A stretch of DNA of 64,000 nt from Amorphophallus konjac (GCA_022559845.1 CM040126.1:145150064-145214063), one strand, 5' to 3'. Shown: positions 1 to 11,800, numbered from the stretch's first letter. Notes: generated by a model not told the origin, from the sequence alone. Made by a program: numbers and translations.

Positions 1-481
1 CCAAGTGGGGTGCATACCTAGATAATCTAGAAAATCGGGCCTCATACTCGGCCACTTTCAAGCCCCGTTGTTTTAGAACGGTGAATTCCGTGGCCTTCTT
101 CTCTTAGATATGGTCGGAGAAGTACTTGTTATTAAAATGCTATGTGAATTCATCCCATGTGACATGGTCTTCTAGCAGTGTTGCTTCTATGGATTCCCAC
201 CAGCATCGAGCGTCCCGCTCCAGTTGGAATACGGCCAGTAAAACCTTCTGTTCGTTTGCGCATTGCATCACACGGAAGATTCGTTCCATCTCCTTCAGCC
301 AATTCTTGGCATCTTCGGGGTCGGACGAACCCGTGAACATCGATGGGTTCATGTTACGGAAACCTCGGTGGAGATCTCCCGCTCCACGGTTTGCTCCGCC
401 TTGGGCCACTTGCTGTAGTGCTTGTGTAAGGCCTTGCACGGTGCGCTGCATCTCGTGCCATTGTGCTCTTTTCACAGCCAT
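1..481 (-). pseudogene. gag: gag of Ty3/gypsy chromovirus, N-terminal part, broken
   Basis: The gene starts at ATG 481 and reads leftward. It encodes the core of a retrotransposon Gag, the structural protein of the cytoplasmic virus-like particle. Family landmarks are FTGSSDPEDAKNWLKEME near residue 50 and RDARCWWESIEATL near residue 90, followed by the YFSD and VAEYEARFSRLSRYAP blocks typical of chromovirus Gag. Two in-frame stops interrupt it: TAG at 140-142 and TAA at 104-106. Both sit where glutamine (CAG, CAA) would fit, and no frameshift is needed to follow the homology to the window edge. The zinc knuckle and pol lie outside the window. Non-functional as it stands. Confidence 0.85.
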
Positions 482-693
482 GATCCTACAAAAGAGTTAA
501 AGTATGATAAAGATCGGGTTTACTTGTAAGGTCAAAAGTCATTATAGAAGTTAACCCATGGCTCTATCCATCTCACCGAGTAAGGTGTATCTATCCTTGG
601 ACTCGGGTTTAACCTATCCTTGGACTCAAGTTTTTACTTAGATTTCAATTTCTAACCTTTTATTTCTTCTAGTTCCCTAGGTTTGAAAACCTA
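482..693 (-). other. 5' leader of the left gypsy element
   Basis: About 210 bases lie between the primer site and the gag ATG on the minus strand. No open frame or repeat stands out. Confidence 0.6.
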
Positions 694-706
694 GGCTCAG
701 ATACCA
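694..706 (-). other. primer-binding site, initiator tRNA-Met type
   Basis: On the minus strand the bases read TGGTATCTGAGCC. This matches the complement of the 3' end of plant initiator tRNA-Met (TGGTATCAGAGC) with one mismatch. It lies 7 bases inside the LTR edge at 714 and marks where minus-strand DNA synthesis of this element would start. Confidence 0.85.
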
Positions 707-713
707 CGAAGTC

Positions 714-3700
714 TGTCACGTCCCGAGCGCGGAAGATACTCGGATGCGTGACGCGTCTATATAGATCGTGTCATTAGAGCGATAAGAATTTTTAACATAC
801 ATAATTACGGAGTGCACAAATGACTAATAAATCTAATAAATTCCAATAGTCCAAGTGATGATTATTTGATTACTCAAAGGAATTAAAGATAGTCCATGAA
901 AATTTCCAGATTTAGAAAGCCAAACATTAGGCTACACGACTTAACACAAAGTTTATACCACTAACTGACATAACTGGGAATACAAGGTAGACTCAAATAA
1001 ATTCAAAGACACGACTAGCTAATGATAGATGATTGGTGTTCTAGCACTCTTCACTCGGCCTCAATCCCATTCTTGTCGCTATCTGATTCACCTGAAAATG
1101 TTAGGAAGCAACTGGATGAGCGAATCGCTCAGTAGTAATTTCATCTCAAATTCGAGCAATCTTTACGTGGATTATAATTTGCATGTATTATCAGTATGGC
1201 TGTGCATGACGTACGTACAAAAGAATCAGGTATACAAGTAAATCTAGACAGGATGAACAATAAGAGATCAAGAATTGTATAAAAAGAGTATCTCAAGATT
1301 TCAAGTAGTTGACAAGCAGTATTTCAAGAATTTATAGATGTAAATGCCACTCCGTGGCAAGCAGGGATTCATGTACGATTACACATTTAAGTGCGAGAAT
1401 AAACTCATGTATAAGTATATCTCAGGTACGAGTAAGTAAAAATTTAATTCAAGTAAGTAAAGTTGAGTACGTATCAGTAGAATTGGCTATTCAATCAAGC
1501 AAGTATTTCACCTTTTCTCGGGCCACAAGTCAAGTATTGCCCGTTCCGGGCCACGCAAGTCAAGTCAAGTGAGTAAAGAGAGAGTATGGGTGGAGTGTCT
1601 CAAGTCAAGCAAGTACTCCGGTGCAATGCTAAACACCGTGGTCAATAAACTCCCATGGGCATAAGTACCTTCGGGTGCTCCTCACAGGACAAGACCGGGC
1701 CCTATATGCACAGCATTTCATATATTACTTTTGACATCCACTCTCATTTTATAGCCAATATAGAGTTTCAAGGGTTGGCTTTAGTAGGATATACAAGGTA
1801 GATTTTTATGGAATGGATTTTAAGGACTCATAATATGTAAGAAAATGACTTAGGGTTGCGTCGGTACAAATCACGATAAAAATGAGGAAATAAAATATTA
1901 ATATATATACTTTTTCCTAAACAAAAACTCTAAATAATTCTATAGTAAGGTTAAACAAAAGTTAGAACATCCCATAAGGACCATTATACAAATATGCCAG
2001 TTTACTATTTAAGAATACTATTCAATTACTACTATTCATTACTATTCACTAATATTCACTTCTATTCATTTACTATTGACAAATACTATTCGCCCCAAAT
2101 AACGCCCTTCACTAAGTCGTCATTTTCGTGAATTACGACTGCTTAAACAGTCGTGACTTCTAAGTTTGTATATAAATTAGTTAGTATATTAATCATTTAG
2201 TATATTAATCATCCATGTTAAAAATTTAATAGATGTGAATCATGATACCTAATCTAATGCATGAGCATACCGTTAGATTCCTTATATTTTTCTCTACCTA
2301 TCTACGTGTCTATATCAAAAAATGATTTTATTTGGAAAAGTGATACTATTCCTTGAAATAGTGACTTTTTATACACTATTCATACCGTAAAAATTTCTCA
2401 AAAATAGGAAGTAAGGATATGAATAGGTAGAGAAAATTCTCGAGAGTTCAGAATCATGCTCATGTAAAATTGTTAGATTTTACTATTCAATAAATTGGGG
2501 TGATTTACGCTGGGAAGGTACATTCCGTGACTCAAAAAACTATTCAAACACTATTCATTTTTAATACTTTCAGTAAATAAGGAATTTAGAATAGAGTTAA
2601 ATAGAGAAAAATATGAGGGTTCCAGAACCATGTTCATGCAGGATTTTCATGATTAGGTTAAAAAAGTTATAATTATCTGAACATGGTGGCTCGGCATTAT
2701 GAGTCACGGTTTACTATTTAAACACGATTTAGTTTTAATTCTTACAGTAAATCAGGAATCGAGGACATGGACAGGTAGAGAAAAATCTCAGGATCACAGA
2801 ACTATATTCATACAAAATTTTCATGGCTTAGTTTAATAGTTATAGATTTTTGAATGTGTTGATTTACTGATTATTGGAAATTCGAGAGAATAGAATTGAT
2901 GTCATTGCACAAGTCGTCCTTTAATTGACGACTCCTCTCGGGTCTTCAATTTTTAAATTGGCGCCCCCTCAAGCAGTCGTCAATTAAGTAATTGGTGCCC
3001 TCGCTTGGGACGCCATTTACAGTGGGTGATTTTCACCCCAACAGGTACGTTTTGTGACTCAAATTACTGTCCATTTCGAAAAAGTTTCTCAAAATCCGAA
3101 AGTAAGGACATGAATGTGTAGTATAAATCCTCGGAAGTCCAGAAACATGTTTAGTTAAAATTACTGAGTTTTAATTTCATAGATATTAATTTTCAAATAT
3201 TATATCTTTAATTTTCTCAATGAATTGATGACCTATGAGCAGTCTTCATTTAATTGAAGACTCTCATGGTGTCGTCAATATAAGTTTCAACCCCTTGTGA
3301 GTTGTGCTTCGCATCAGAACTGTAAGTTCTGTGATACAAGTCACTATCCATTTCTTCAAAGTTTCTTCGAATTATAATCCGAAGACATGGTTAGATGGAG
3401 AAAAATCTCAAGGTCATAGAAATATATTCCATCAAAATTTTCATGGTTCAATTTATTAGTTATAGATTTTTGAAGACTTTGATTTAATGATTTCTAGAAA
3501 TTCCAAAAAATTGAATTGACGTCATTGCTCAAGTTTTCATTTAATTGATGACTTCGTACGAAGTCTTCAATTCTGTAATTGGTGCCCTGGTCAGGGGCGC
3601 CTCTTACAGAGGGTGGTACACTATTCATTTACTATTCATCAGTGTGAAAAGGTTCTGAATCAAGAAGTAATGACACGAATATGTTAAGAAAAATATCAGG

Positions 3701-5208
3701 ATTCCAGAAACATGTTCATGCAAAATTTTCATGATTTAGTTCGATAGTTATGTATTTTTGAATGTGTTGAATTAACAATTTCTGAAAATTTTAGAAATCA
3801 AATTGACAACATGGTGCATGTCTTCATTTAAATGACGACTGCTTGCGTAGTCTTCAATTTGGTAATTGGCGCCCTTGTTAGGGGCGCCATTTACCAAAGT
3901 GCTGGGACCCTCCGGGTCTTTAACCCATGAACGTATTATATTAACAGAGGCTATATATTAAGGTTTAAAATAGGATTTATAAGAATGAAAACTAGTGTGA
4001 TAAAATACGTTAAAAAGCTCATGAAATCATGCTAATAAACTAAGTTCAAACTCATAAAAAATCATGATAACAGTATGTAACAAGCTGTTAACAGATGTAT
4101 AACATGGTATTATTTTTGGTCATGGTAAAGCTAGAATATATATATATATAGCATGGTTGACTAGTTGATCGAACTCTAAACATGTATCAATTAACCTATT
4201 TAACTATTAGTTAGGCAAGATTTGAGAACACCTACCTGTTGACGTGTGATTACTAGGAAAGATGACTGGATGAAGCCATGCGTTCCCCGTCGCCGCAGCA
4301 GGAAACATTCCCTTCTGCAAGCACTGAAAGATGGCAGTAGCCTCTGACAGTGGTTCGTAGGGGATTAGTTATAGGGATTTGTAGGCATCGGTTATTGCCT
4401 TGTGGGTCCGGTTTGGGAAGCACTATCCTAGATTAATGTTTAGCCTGCGAAATGGGGCTGTTCGTGTCTCAATCTTCGAGAATCATGTGTTTAAATGACG
4501 CCCTTTAAGGGGTCGTTCATTTAATAAATGACGCCTTGCATGAGGGCGTCATTTGTTTGGGTAGCATTATTGTGGGATTATTAATGAGAATGACGCCCTT
4601 CAACAGGGCGTCGTTTGTTAGACACTTCTGCCCCACTCACGTGATATACATATATATATTAATATTTTTTTGGAATAGGCTCCTCTTAAAAATGACGCCA
4701 CCAACCTGGTCTACAATTTGGAAATTGACGCCCTAATGAGGGGCGTCAATTTCACTAAGTGGACAAAGTGGAAGTCCACTTACGTATAACATGGCCCCTT
4801 GTGTTTAAGGTTGTTTTGTAATTTTATAGAATAACCCTCCCTTTGTTTTGTTTCTTTCTACAAGACCTCATATGTAAGATTCTTTAACCATGTGCATAAA
4901 GTTGGATTGCACATTTGTATGCTAGTCCTCCTATAATTTAGTTCTTTAAACAAAACCTAGAATTCTATTAAGAAGAGTAGGTTACGTATACATAAGGTGA
5001 TGATTTGTAATTTTATATGCTAGACCCCCCCTAAGGTTTGGCTCTTTACACAAGCCCTCATGATTCTTTATCTTATAAAGTAGGGTTGGCTTGTATATTT
5101 TCATCATAGTCCTTGTGAGTTTGGGTTCTTTATGTAAGCCCTTCATGTATGATTTCTTTTAAGAAGAAGTTTTGAATTTATGCATAAGTATTGATCGGGG
5201 GTGCTACA
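714..5208 (-). repeat. 5' LTR (4495 bp) of the left gypsy element
   Basis: On the plus strand it starts TGTCACGTCCC and ends GGGTGCTACA, so it has the TG...CA ends of an LTR and lies in minus orientation. It is related to the solo LTR at 55216-59505: they share the ends and blocks such as GGGCCACGCAAGTC, CTCCCATGGGCA and TTCGGGTGCTCCTC (about 1535-1700 here, 55897-56045 there). Most of it is AT-rich and non-coding. Its element-5' half (plus coordinates about 2100-4760) carries many short GACG...CGTC palindromic modules. A short TA run lies at 4137-4151. The small open frames inside have no family resemblance. Confidence 0.9.
2097..4760. repeat. Array of GACGCC...GGCGTC palindromic modules
   Basis: Imperfect palindromes of about 22-26 bp recur, each a GACG-type arm, 5-9 spacer bases and a CGTC-type arm, usually followed by ATTT or AATT. 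The clearest are 2135-2154 (7-bp perfect arms ACGACTG/CAGTCGT), the cluster at 2926-3017 and the groups near 3225-3295, 3540-3605, 3825-3895 and 4496-4755. In the last group GACGCC is paired with GGCGTC four or five times in succession. A/T-rich sequence separates the modules. Confidence 0.75.
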
Positions 5209-5755
5209 ATCTCGTATTAAGTCAGTGCATGCATTGTCTCATTCATAAAGTGCTTGCCTCAGTGCAAGTCCTTGTTCATGCATAGGTTCTATCGTTCATT
5301 TCTTTATCTAAGTGCAAATTCAACTCGTGCAAGCCTTGTCTTGCTTATCTCTTTGTTCTGCTCATCTCTCTCTGCCATCTCGGTTCAGCTCTTGCTTGGA
5401 CTGCACATCCCGACTTGGTGCATTCTTTTTCTTTCTGAATAACATGAAGTCAGCGCATCTTTGTGCCTTATCCCTTCATGTCAGTGCACATCAGTTGCAC
5501 ATTTGAACTCTATGGTCCGTGCTTATGTCGTCATGCATTTTCTCAAGTCAGTACATCTCTCGTCTTTGCTCACTTCAACTCGGTGCAACCTCTTGTTCAC
5601 CTTGTAATAAGTCAGTGCAATGGCTGACTCGGTAACTCCTACTCAGTGCAGTTTATGCTTACTTACTCGCTACGTCGGTAAGACTTGTGCTAGGTATGTG
5701 ACAAAGTGTTTATTCCTCTTCTGACAGTTTGTCTGTGCATTCACCAGATGGATGG

Positions 5756-5868
5756 CACGTGATCCGAGGAATATGGAGGTCTAGAACATTCGACACGTGC
5801 CCCAACCTTTTAGGCGGGAAACGTGGTATCCACACGCCTAAGTTTCTGGAGCAGACATATAGATATAT
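5756..5868 (+). promoter_or_regulatory. LTR promoter module: two G-boxes and a TATA-like stretch
   Basis: CACGTG occurs at 5756-5761 (inside CACGTGATCCGAGG) and 5794-5799, followed by the TATA-like stretch 5857-5868. The same arrangement recurs in the 3' LTR (14147-14152, 14186-14191, 14249-14261) and in the LTRs of elements 3 and 4. G-boxes bind plant bZIP and bHLH factors; which factor acts here is not shown. Confidence 0.65.
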
Positions 5869-6109
5869 GCTGAGGAAAAGGATTCGAAAGAGAGAGAGAA
5901 TGGAGTAGTGAGAAAGAAGAGAAATGAGAAAGCAGTGTGGATCAAGAGAGAAAACCAGAGACAAACCACTCCATCAAGAGCAGAGAGAAAATTCTGAGAG
6001 AAAGCTGTCTATGAATCTGAAGATCTGCTTCTATGGAAGCTTCATTGTCTTGAATTTGAGATAGTTGTTTTCCATCGGTCTTTTATTTTTGAGTTTCCTT
6101 TGTTTCACA

Positions 6110-6450
6110 TTCCATATTGTTACCCTCCAAGCTTGTTTGGAGGAAGGGAGAAGTTCTCTGGTTTCCCTCCATTGTTCTTGGAGGAAGAGAGGTTTGATCC
6201 TCTAGTTTTGTGAGTTGCTTGGGAGCAATTTCACAGGGTCCCCTTTGCTGCGTGCAAAGGAAGGGAGATTTGTTCTCCAGTGCTTCTTCTGGTTGATCAG
6301 AATGCTTAGAAGGGTGTTCCTCAGGGCAAGCTATTTGGCAGCGGTTGTCGCAGATTGAGTCTGCTGTGTGCAATTGATCATTGCAAGGAAACTTTACTCT
6401 TCTGAGTGAGGGGTGGACGTAGATTGTGGGTAGCAATCGAACCACCTAAA
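6110..6450 (+). other. Hairpin-rich leader in the 5' LTR of copia element 1
   Basis: Short inverted repeats follow one another, for example CCTCC...GGAGG (twice, from 6124 and 6165), AGAGG...CCTCT near 6190, CTTTGC...GCAAAG near 6244 and GCAATTGATCATTGC at 6370-6384. The series ends with a compound stem, GGTGG at 6412-6416 pairing with CCACC at 6442-6446, enclosing GATTG and CAATC. The equivalent stem in the 3' LTR is 14803-14837. Confidence 0.65.
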
Positions 6451-6694
6451 AACTCTCTGTCTCTCTTATGGATTTGCCTATCTACTCTATGTTTGCTCTC
6501 CATCTACTTGATATATTGCTTCATCGTGAACTCCTTTCTCGATCTCAATTCATAGTCTAGATATTTTTTTACCTATCTCCGAAGTTTTTATCACTGCGCT
6601 CTGAGGGGTCGAGTAATTTCTGTTGTGCTTATCGAATTTGGGAGTGATCTATTCATCCCCCCCTTCTATCTCACTTTCCGCTGTGCATATCAAT

Positions 6695-6706
6695 TGGTAT
6701 CAGAGC
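6695..6706 (+). other. primer-binding site of copia element 1
   Basis: TGGTATCAGAGC is a perfect 12-base match to the complement of the initiator tRNA-Met 3' end. It follows the LTR end TATCA by two bases. Confidence 0.95.
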
Positions 6707-6717
6707 ATGTTTTCACT

Positions 6718-8862
6718 ATGTGGTCCAATGGCCAAGGTAACCCCAGATTTAATGCTCCTCGGAGCTTCATGGCCGAGGGACAATCTATCAGCCGCCCTCC
6801 GTTCTTCGATGGTAACAATTACCTTTTCTGGAAAAACAGGATGGAGGTTTTCATTAGAGCGCAGAGCCACAAACTTTGGAGGGTGATCACCACATGGCCA
6901 TATGATCTGCCACCGAATGAAGATGCGCGGACAGATGATCAAGTCAAGCTGTCGTCATTCAACTGGACGGCCCTGAACATCGTCCAATGTGCAGTTCATC
7001 CAGATGAATACACCCGCATCTCAGCATGCAAAACGGCCAAGAAAATGTGGGATGAGTTGGTGTTAGTCTATGAAGGTACATCCCAAGTGAAAGCGACAAA
7101 CGTAAATCTCCTCACCTCTGAATATGAGTTGTTTAAGATGAAATCAGAGGAGACCATAACTGAGATGTATGCCAGAGTGTCATTGATTATGAACAGTCTT
7201 AAGGGGTTTGGGAAAGAGATATCTGAGGGAGATATAGTCAGGAAAATACTTAGATCTCTAACCCCTACATGGCACACTAAGGCCACTATGATAGAGGAGT
7301 CTAGGGATCTGTCGAAAATGATAGTCACCGAACTAATAGTATCCCTAATGATGTATGAGATGAATTTTAAGAGGAATGGTGAAGGAAACGACAAGAAGGG
7401 CAAGAATATTGCCCTCAAGGTGTCCCACAGCAAAGGCAGTAGCAGCAGCGGGAGTAGTAGTTGCGAGTCTGATGGGCTGTCTGACCTCGACCAGGAGGAG
7501 CAAGGAATGCTCGCTCGTCAATTCAAGAAATTCTTGAGGACTAGGGGAAAGACCTTTAGAAGAAAGAGGTCATATTCCTCTGGTAAGAACTTTGATTCCA
7601 GCAATGATAAGAATAGGAATGCCAAGAAAATCACATGCTTTCATTGCAGGAAACATGGACACATGAAAGGGGATTGCCCTGATCTTTAGAAGAAGGGTCC
7701 CGACTTTCAAAATAAGAGCTCCAAGGTGCAGAAGAAGAAACCACAAGCAATGGTCTGCACATGGAGCGATGAGGAAGAAGATCCAGAAGTCAACTCCTCT
7801 GAGGAGGACGAAGAAGGAATCTGTCTGATAGCAAATAGCGATGAGGAGGTAACAAACCTCTTCGAGAACTTTTCTTTTGATGATTGGGAAGATGCCTATG
7901 CTGAACTATTAGATCAGTTCAATTCATTGAGTAAAGAGCATAGGGTTCTGAAAAGAAAACTCAATGCTAATTTTGAAGAACTAACTCAAATCAGTAAGGA
8001 AAATCAGAAATTGAAGGAATAATTAGAAGAAATGACTACTCTGAAGAAGGAAAATGAAAAGCACAAATAAGAGAACCAGGAAGTTCACACACAGCTCAAC
8101 GAACTCAAGATAAAACTTGAAGAAAGTCTGAATGGAAACAGCATGATCACTGAGAAGTATGAAGCTGTTAAGGAAGTAAACACAGAACTTCTAAAATATT
8201 ACGAGTCAATGCAAAGAGAGCTGGAAGACAAACAAAAAATCTTAGAAAAATTTGTTCAAGGGAAAACAAATCTGGACTCTATACTAGGAACAAGGGTAAA
8301 TTTCAACAAAGAGGGTTTAGGCTATAACTCGACAAATAAGAGACCCTTTCAGTTCAAGACCACTACCTTCTACCCTGAGAAGGGAAAAGATAAGCTGGAC
8401 ACACCATCCAGCTCAAACAGTCATCAAAATACTCAGCATTCAAGGGAGAAAGCAACAAACCATGTTGAACAACATCTTAAACCAGGGAAGAACTTCACTA
8501 AACCCATTGAACAGAATAGAAATGGTAGCTGGAACAGGCAAATGTATCAGAATGGAAGCTAGAATTACTATAAAAGAATGGGCCCGAACAGAAGTTACTG
8601 GGGAAACAACATACACCCTCAAAAATTCGGTAATCAACATACATACAGAAGATACCCCAAGGATGAAAGGTCTAATAACTAGAATAAATTCCATTTCTCC
8701 AGACCAACTGGACAAAATTCTGGTCACAATTTCAATAGACCTGAAAATAAGATGCAAGAGAAAAACAAGCTGAAGCAATTTTGGATTCCCAAACACCTAC
8801 TTAAAGATTTAAATGATGTCTTTGGACCCAACTTATCTTGGGTTCCAAACCACCTTGCTTGA
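6718..8862 (+). pseudogene. gag: gag of copia element 1, with five in-frame stops
   Basis: The start is the ATG of MWSNGQG, 11 bases after the primer site; the same start is used in elements B and 3. The protein would be about 715 residues. The UBN2/DUF4219-type Gag domain covers residues 20-230 (GNNYLFWKNRMEVF, MWDELVLVYEGTSQVKA, TPTWHTKATMIEESRDL). A serine-rich stretch and a CCHC knuckle, CFHCRKHGHMKGDC, end near residue 322. Then comes an acidic region (CTWSDEEEDPE...EEDEEG, FDDWEDAYAELL) and a long Lys/Glu-rich coiled coil. It ends WVPNHLA at TGA 8860-8862. Stops interrupt the frame at 7687 (TAG), 8020 (TAA), 8068 (TAA), 8560 (TAG) and 8680 (TAG). By comparison with element 3 the first two replace glutamine. 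There are no frameshifts. Confidence 0.9.
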
Positions 8863-8882
8863 TTTCTTTTGTGTAGGTTTGC
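8863..8882 (+). promoter_or_regulatory. Splice-acceptor-like motif at the gag/pol border
   Basis: Directly after the gag stop the sequence is pyrimidine-rich and reads TTTCTTTTGTGTAG then GTTTGCCTGG. The last TAG (8874-8876) is an in-frame stop in the pol frame, so pol opens only at 8877. Gag has already ended at 8862, so a simple ribosomal frameshift in gag cannot produce a Gag-Pol fusion. The corresponding sites in elements 3 (44813) and 4 (61377) have the same shape. Splicing is an inference. Confidence 0.5.
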
Positions 8883-11800
8883 CTGGCAGCTGAGAACAAC
8901 AAATGGTACCTTGACAGTGGCTGCTCCAGGCACATGGCAGGAGATCGATCCAAGTTCAGCAAGCTAGAAATGAAGGTAGGGGGATTGGTCAAATTCGGAG
9001 GAAAGAACAGAGGTAAGATCATTGGGGTTAGCACAGTTGGTAAGTCCTCCACTAACTCAATTGAGAAAGTTTTACTTGTGGAAGGTCTTCAACACAATCT
9101 GATTAGCATCAGTCAATTATGTGACAAGGGTCACAGGGTTATGTTTGATAATAACTCATGCAAAATATTTGAAATAAATTCTAATCTTGTTAAATTTGTA
9201 GCCAACAGGACCAATAATGTCTACATGGTAGACTTAGATGCTGAGTCTGAATCTAATCTCTGCTTATCCGCTAATTCTGAAAATAATACCTTTGATTGGC
9301 ACAGACATTTAGGCCATGCTAGTTTTTCTACTTTGAATAAATTGATCAAGCATGATTTAGTTAGAGACATGCCTAAAATCAAGTTTAATTCAATCTCAAA
9401 AGTCTGTGATGCCTGTGCTCTAGGCAAGCAAACTCGCAAGTCATTTAAGCTCAGATCTGAGCCTTTATCAACCAAACCAATGGAACTCTTGCATATGGAC
9501 CTTTTTGGTCCAACTAGATCTCTGAGCTTGAATGGGAAAAGGTTTGGGTTCGTCATTGTAGATGATTTCACTAGGTTTTCATGGCTATTTTTCTTAGCAA
9601 ATAAAAATGATGCATTTCAGAAGTTTGAACATTTCTTCAATAAAATCAAACAAGGAGGTTCTCATTGTATTTCAATAATTCAAACTGACCATGGAGGTGA
9701 GTTTAAAAATTCTTTATTTTCTGACTTCTGCAACAAAGAGGGACTGACTCATAAGTTTTCTTCTCCCAGGACTCCAGAGCAGAACGGAATTGTTGAGAGA
9801 AGAAATCGGACAATCATCGAAATGGCCAAAACTATGCTGGTTGAAAGTCAGCTTCCCAGGAGATTTTGGGTAGAGGCAGCTAACACTGCCTGCTACACAA
9901 TTAACCGAGCAATGGTAAGACCTGTCCATAAGAAAACTCCTTATGAACTCCTTAAAGGTAAAAGGCCAAATGTCTCATATTTCAGAATTTTTGGTTCAAA
10001 ATGTTTCATCCATAACAATAATAAAAGAGACCTAGATAAATTTGATGCTAGAAGTACTCCATGAATCTTTCTGGGATACTCTGAAACAACCAGGGCCTAT
10101 AGGGTTTTCAATATAATAGACCAAACTGTAGAGGAAACTCCTCATGTGATAATTGGTGAATCAACAGCTGCTAACCTTGATGATGCCGACAGGTCTTCAA
10201 AGCATGATGGAGAATTTCTTGAGGAGGAATTGAAAGTTGAAAATGAGCAACCCGAAGGACCAACTGATCAGAATCAAGTAAGCTCAACTGAACCAGGTGA
10301 GTCCTCAACCAATGTTAGATTCTTGAAAGACCACCCTGAGAATAATATCATAAGAAATTTAAGGGATCCTCCTAGGACCAGGTCTCATTTCAAAAATATT
10401 CAAAATCAAGATTTAATTGCTTTAGTTTCTCAAATTGAACCAAAATCAGTAGATGAAGCCTTAAACGATGCATCTTGGGTCAATGCCATGTCTGAAGAGT
10501 TAGGTCAATTTGATAGAAACAATGTCTGGGAACTTGTTCCAAGACCTGAGAACACTAATGTGATAGGAACCAAATGGGTGTTCAAGAATAAAATGAATGC
10601 AGATGGAATTATTTCTAGAAATAAAGCCAGACTAGTAGCCAAGGGCTACTGTCAGGAATTTGGAGTTGACTTCGATGAGTCCTATGCACTTGTTGCTAGG
10701 ATGGAAGCTATAAGAATATTGTTAGCATTTGCATGCTCCAAAAATATAAAACTCCAACAAATGGATGTGAAGAGTGCGTTCTTAAATGTAATTATCAAGG
10801 AAGAAGTTTTTGTTGAACAGCCCCCCAGTTTTCAATTCTCCACTAAACCTGACCAAGTTTTCAGATTGAACAAAGCTCTGTATGGTTTAAAGCAGGCCCC
10901 TCGAGCCTGGTATAAGAGATTAACGGAATTTCTGATCAGCAAGGGCTACCAAAGAGGTAAGGTAGATCAAACTCTCTTTACAAAAAGCTTTAAAGAAGAT
11001 CTCATCATAGTCCAGGTATACGTAGATGACATTGTCTTCGGCTCAACAAGTACTAGCCTATGTGATGAATTTTCAAAATTGATGTCAGCAGAATTTGAAA
11101 TGAGTTTGGTAGGCGAACTGAAGTATTTTCTTGGCCTGCAAATACAACAATTGGAGGAAGGATGCTTCATCAACCAGACCAAGTATACATTGGACGTTCT
11201 CAATAGGTTTGGCATGACCAACTTGAAGCACATTACTACACCAATGGGTACCAGTACCTCATTGGATGCAGATGAGACAGGTAAAGAAGTAGATGCCAAG
11301 CTCTACCGAGGTATGATTGGATCTCTACTCTATTTGACAGCTTCAAGACCTGATATATAGTTCAGTGTAGGAATGTGTGCAAGGTATCAATCTAGACCCA
11401 CTGAATTGCATCTAGCGGCAGTAAAAAGAATTTTCAGATACCTGTCTGCTACACACACCATTGGTTTATGGTTTCCTGCATCACACACACTAGATTTAAT
11501 TGCATACACAGATGTAGATTATGCTGGGTGTAAACTAGATAGAAAAAGTACTAGTGGTCATTGTGAATTTCTAGGTGGGTGTTTAGTATCTTGGGGTTCC
11601 AAGAAAAAATATTCTGTGGCTCTCTCCACTGCAGAGGCTAAGTACGTGGCTGCAGGGAGTTATGGTACACAAGTCATTTGGATTAAACACCATCTTCAGG
11701 ACCATCAAGTAGACCTCGGGTGCACACCCATTTACTGTGATAATACAAGTGCCATCAATCTATCCAAGAATTTTGTCTTGCATTCACGCACCAAACACAT

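Larger units (their letters stand above)
1..5208 (-). mobile_element. Ty3/gypsy element, chromovirus (Tekay/Del-like), partial
   Basis: Read on the minus strand, the window holds a 5' LTR (5208 to 714), a primer-binding site (706 to 694), a short leader and the first part of gag (481 to 1); the rest lies left of the window. The LTR outer edge at 5208 is followed directly by ATCTC and the continuation of the copia element 1 LTR. The same copia stretch is uninterrupted at 13599 in that element's other LTR, so this element landed inside the 5' LTR of element 1. The other copy of its target duplication is outside the window. Lineage is inferred from the gag sequence, the initiator-Met primer site and the very long LTR. 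Confidence 0.85.
5209..6692 (+). repeat. 5' LTR of copia element 1, 5'-truncated by the window
   Basis: It aligns with 13599-15083 of the 3' LTR over its full length. The left edge is the insertion point of the minus-strand gypsy. It contains an array of AGTC(A/G)GTGCA-type motifs (about 5218-5665), two G-boxes and a TATA-like stretch (5756-5868), a hairpin-rich leader (about 6110-6450) and the conserved end TATCA before the primer site. Confidence 0.92.

Noticed and set aside
8840..8880. Programmed ribosomal frameshift between gag and pol of element 1
   Set aside because: No slippery heptamer is visible, and the pol frame has a stop (8874-8876) after the gag stop, so no shift within gag can reach pol.
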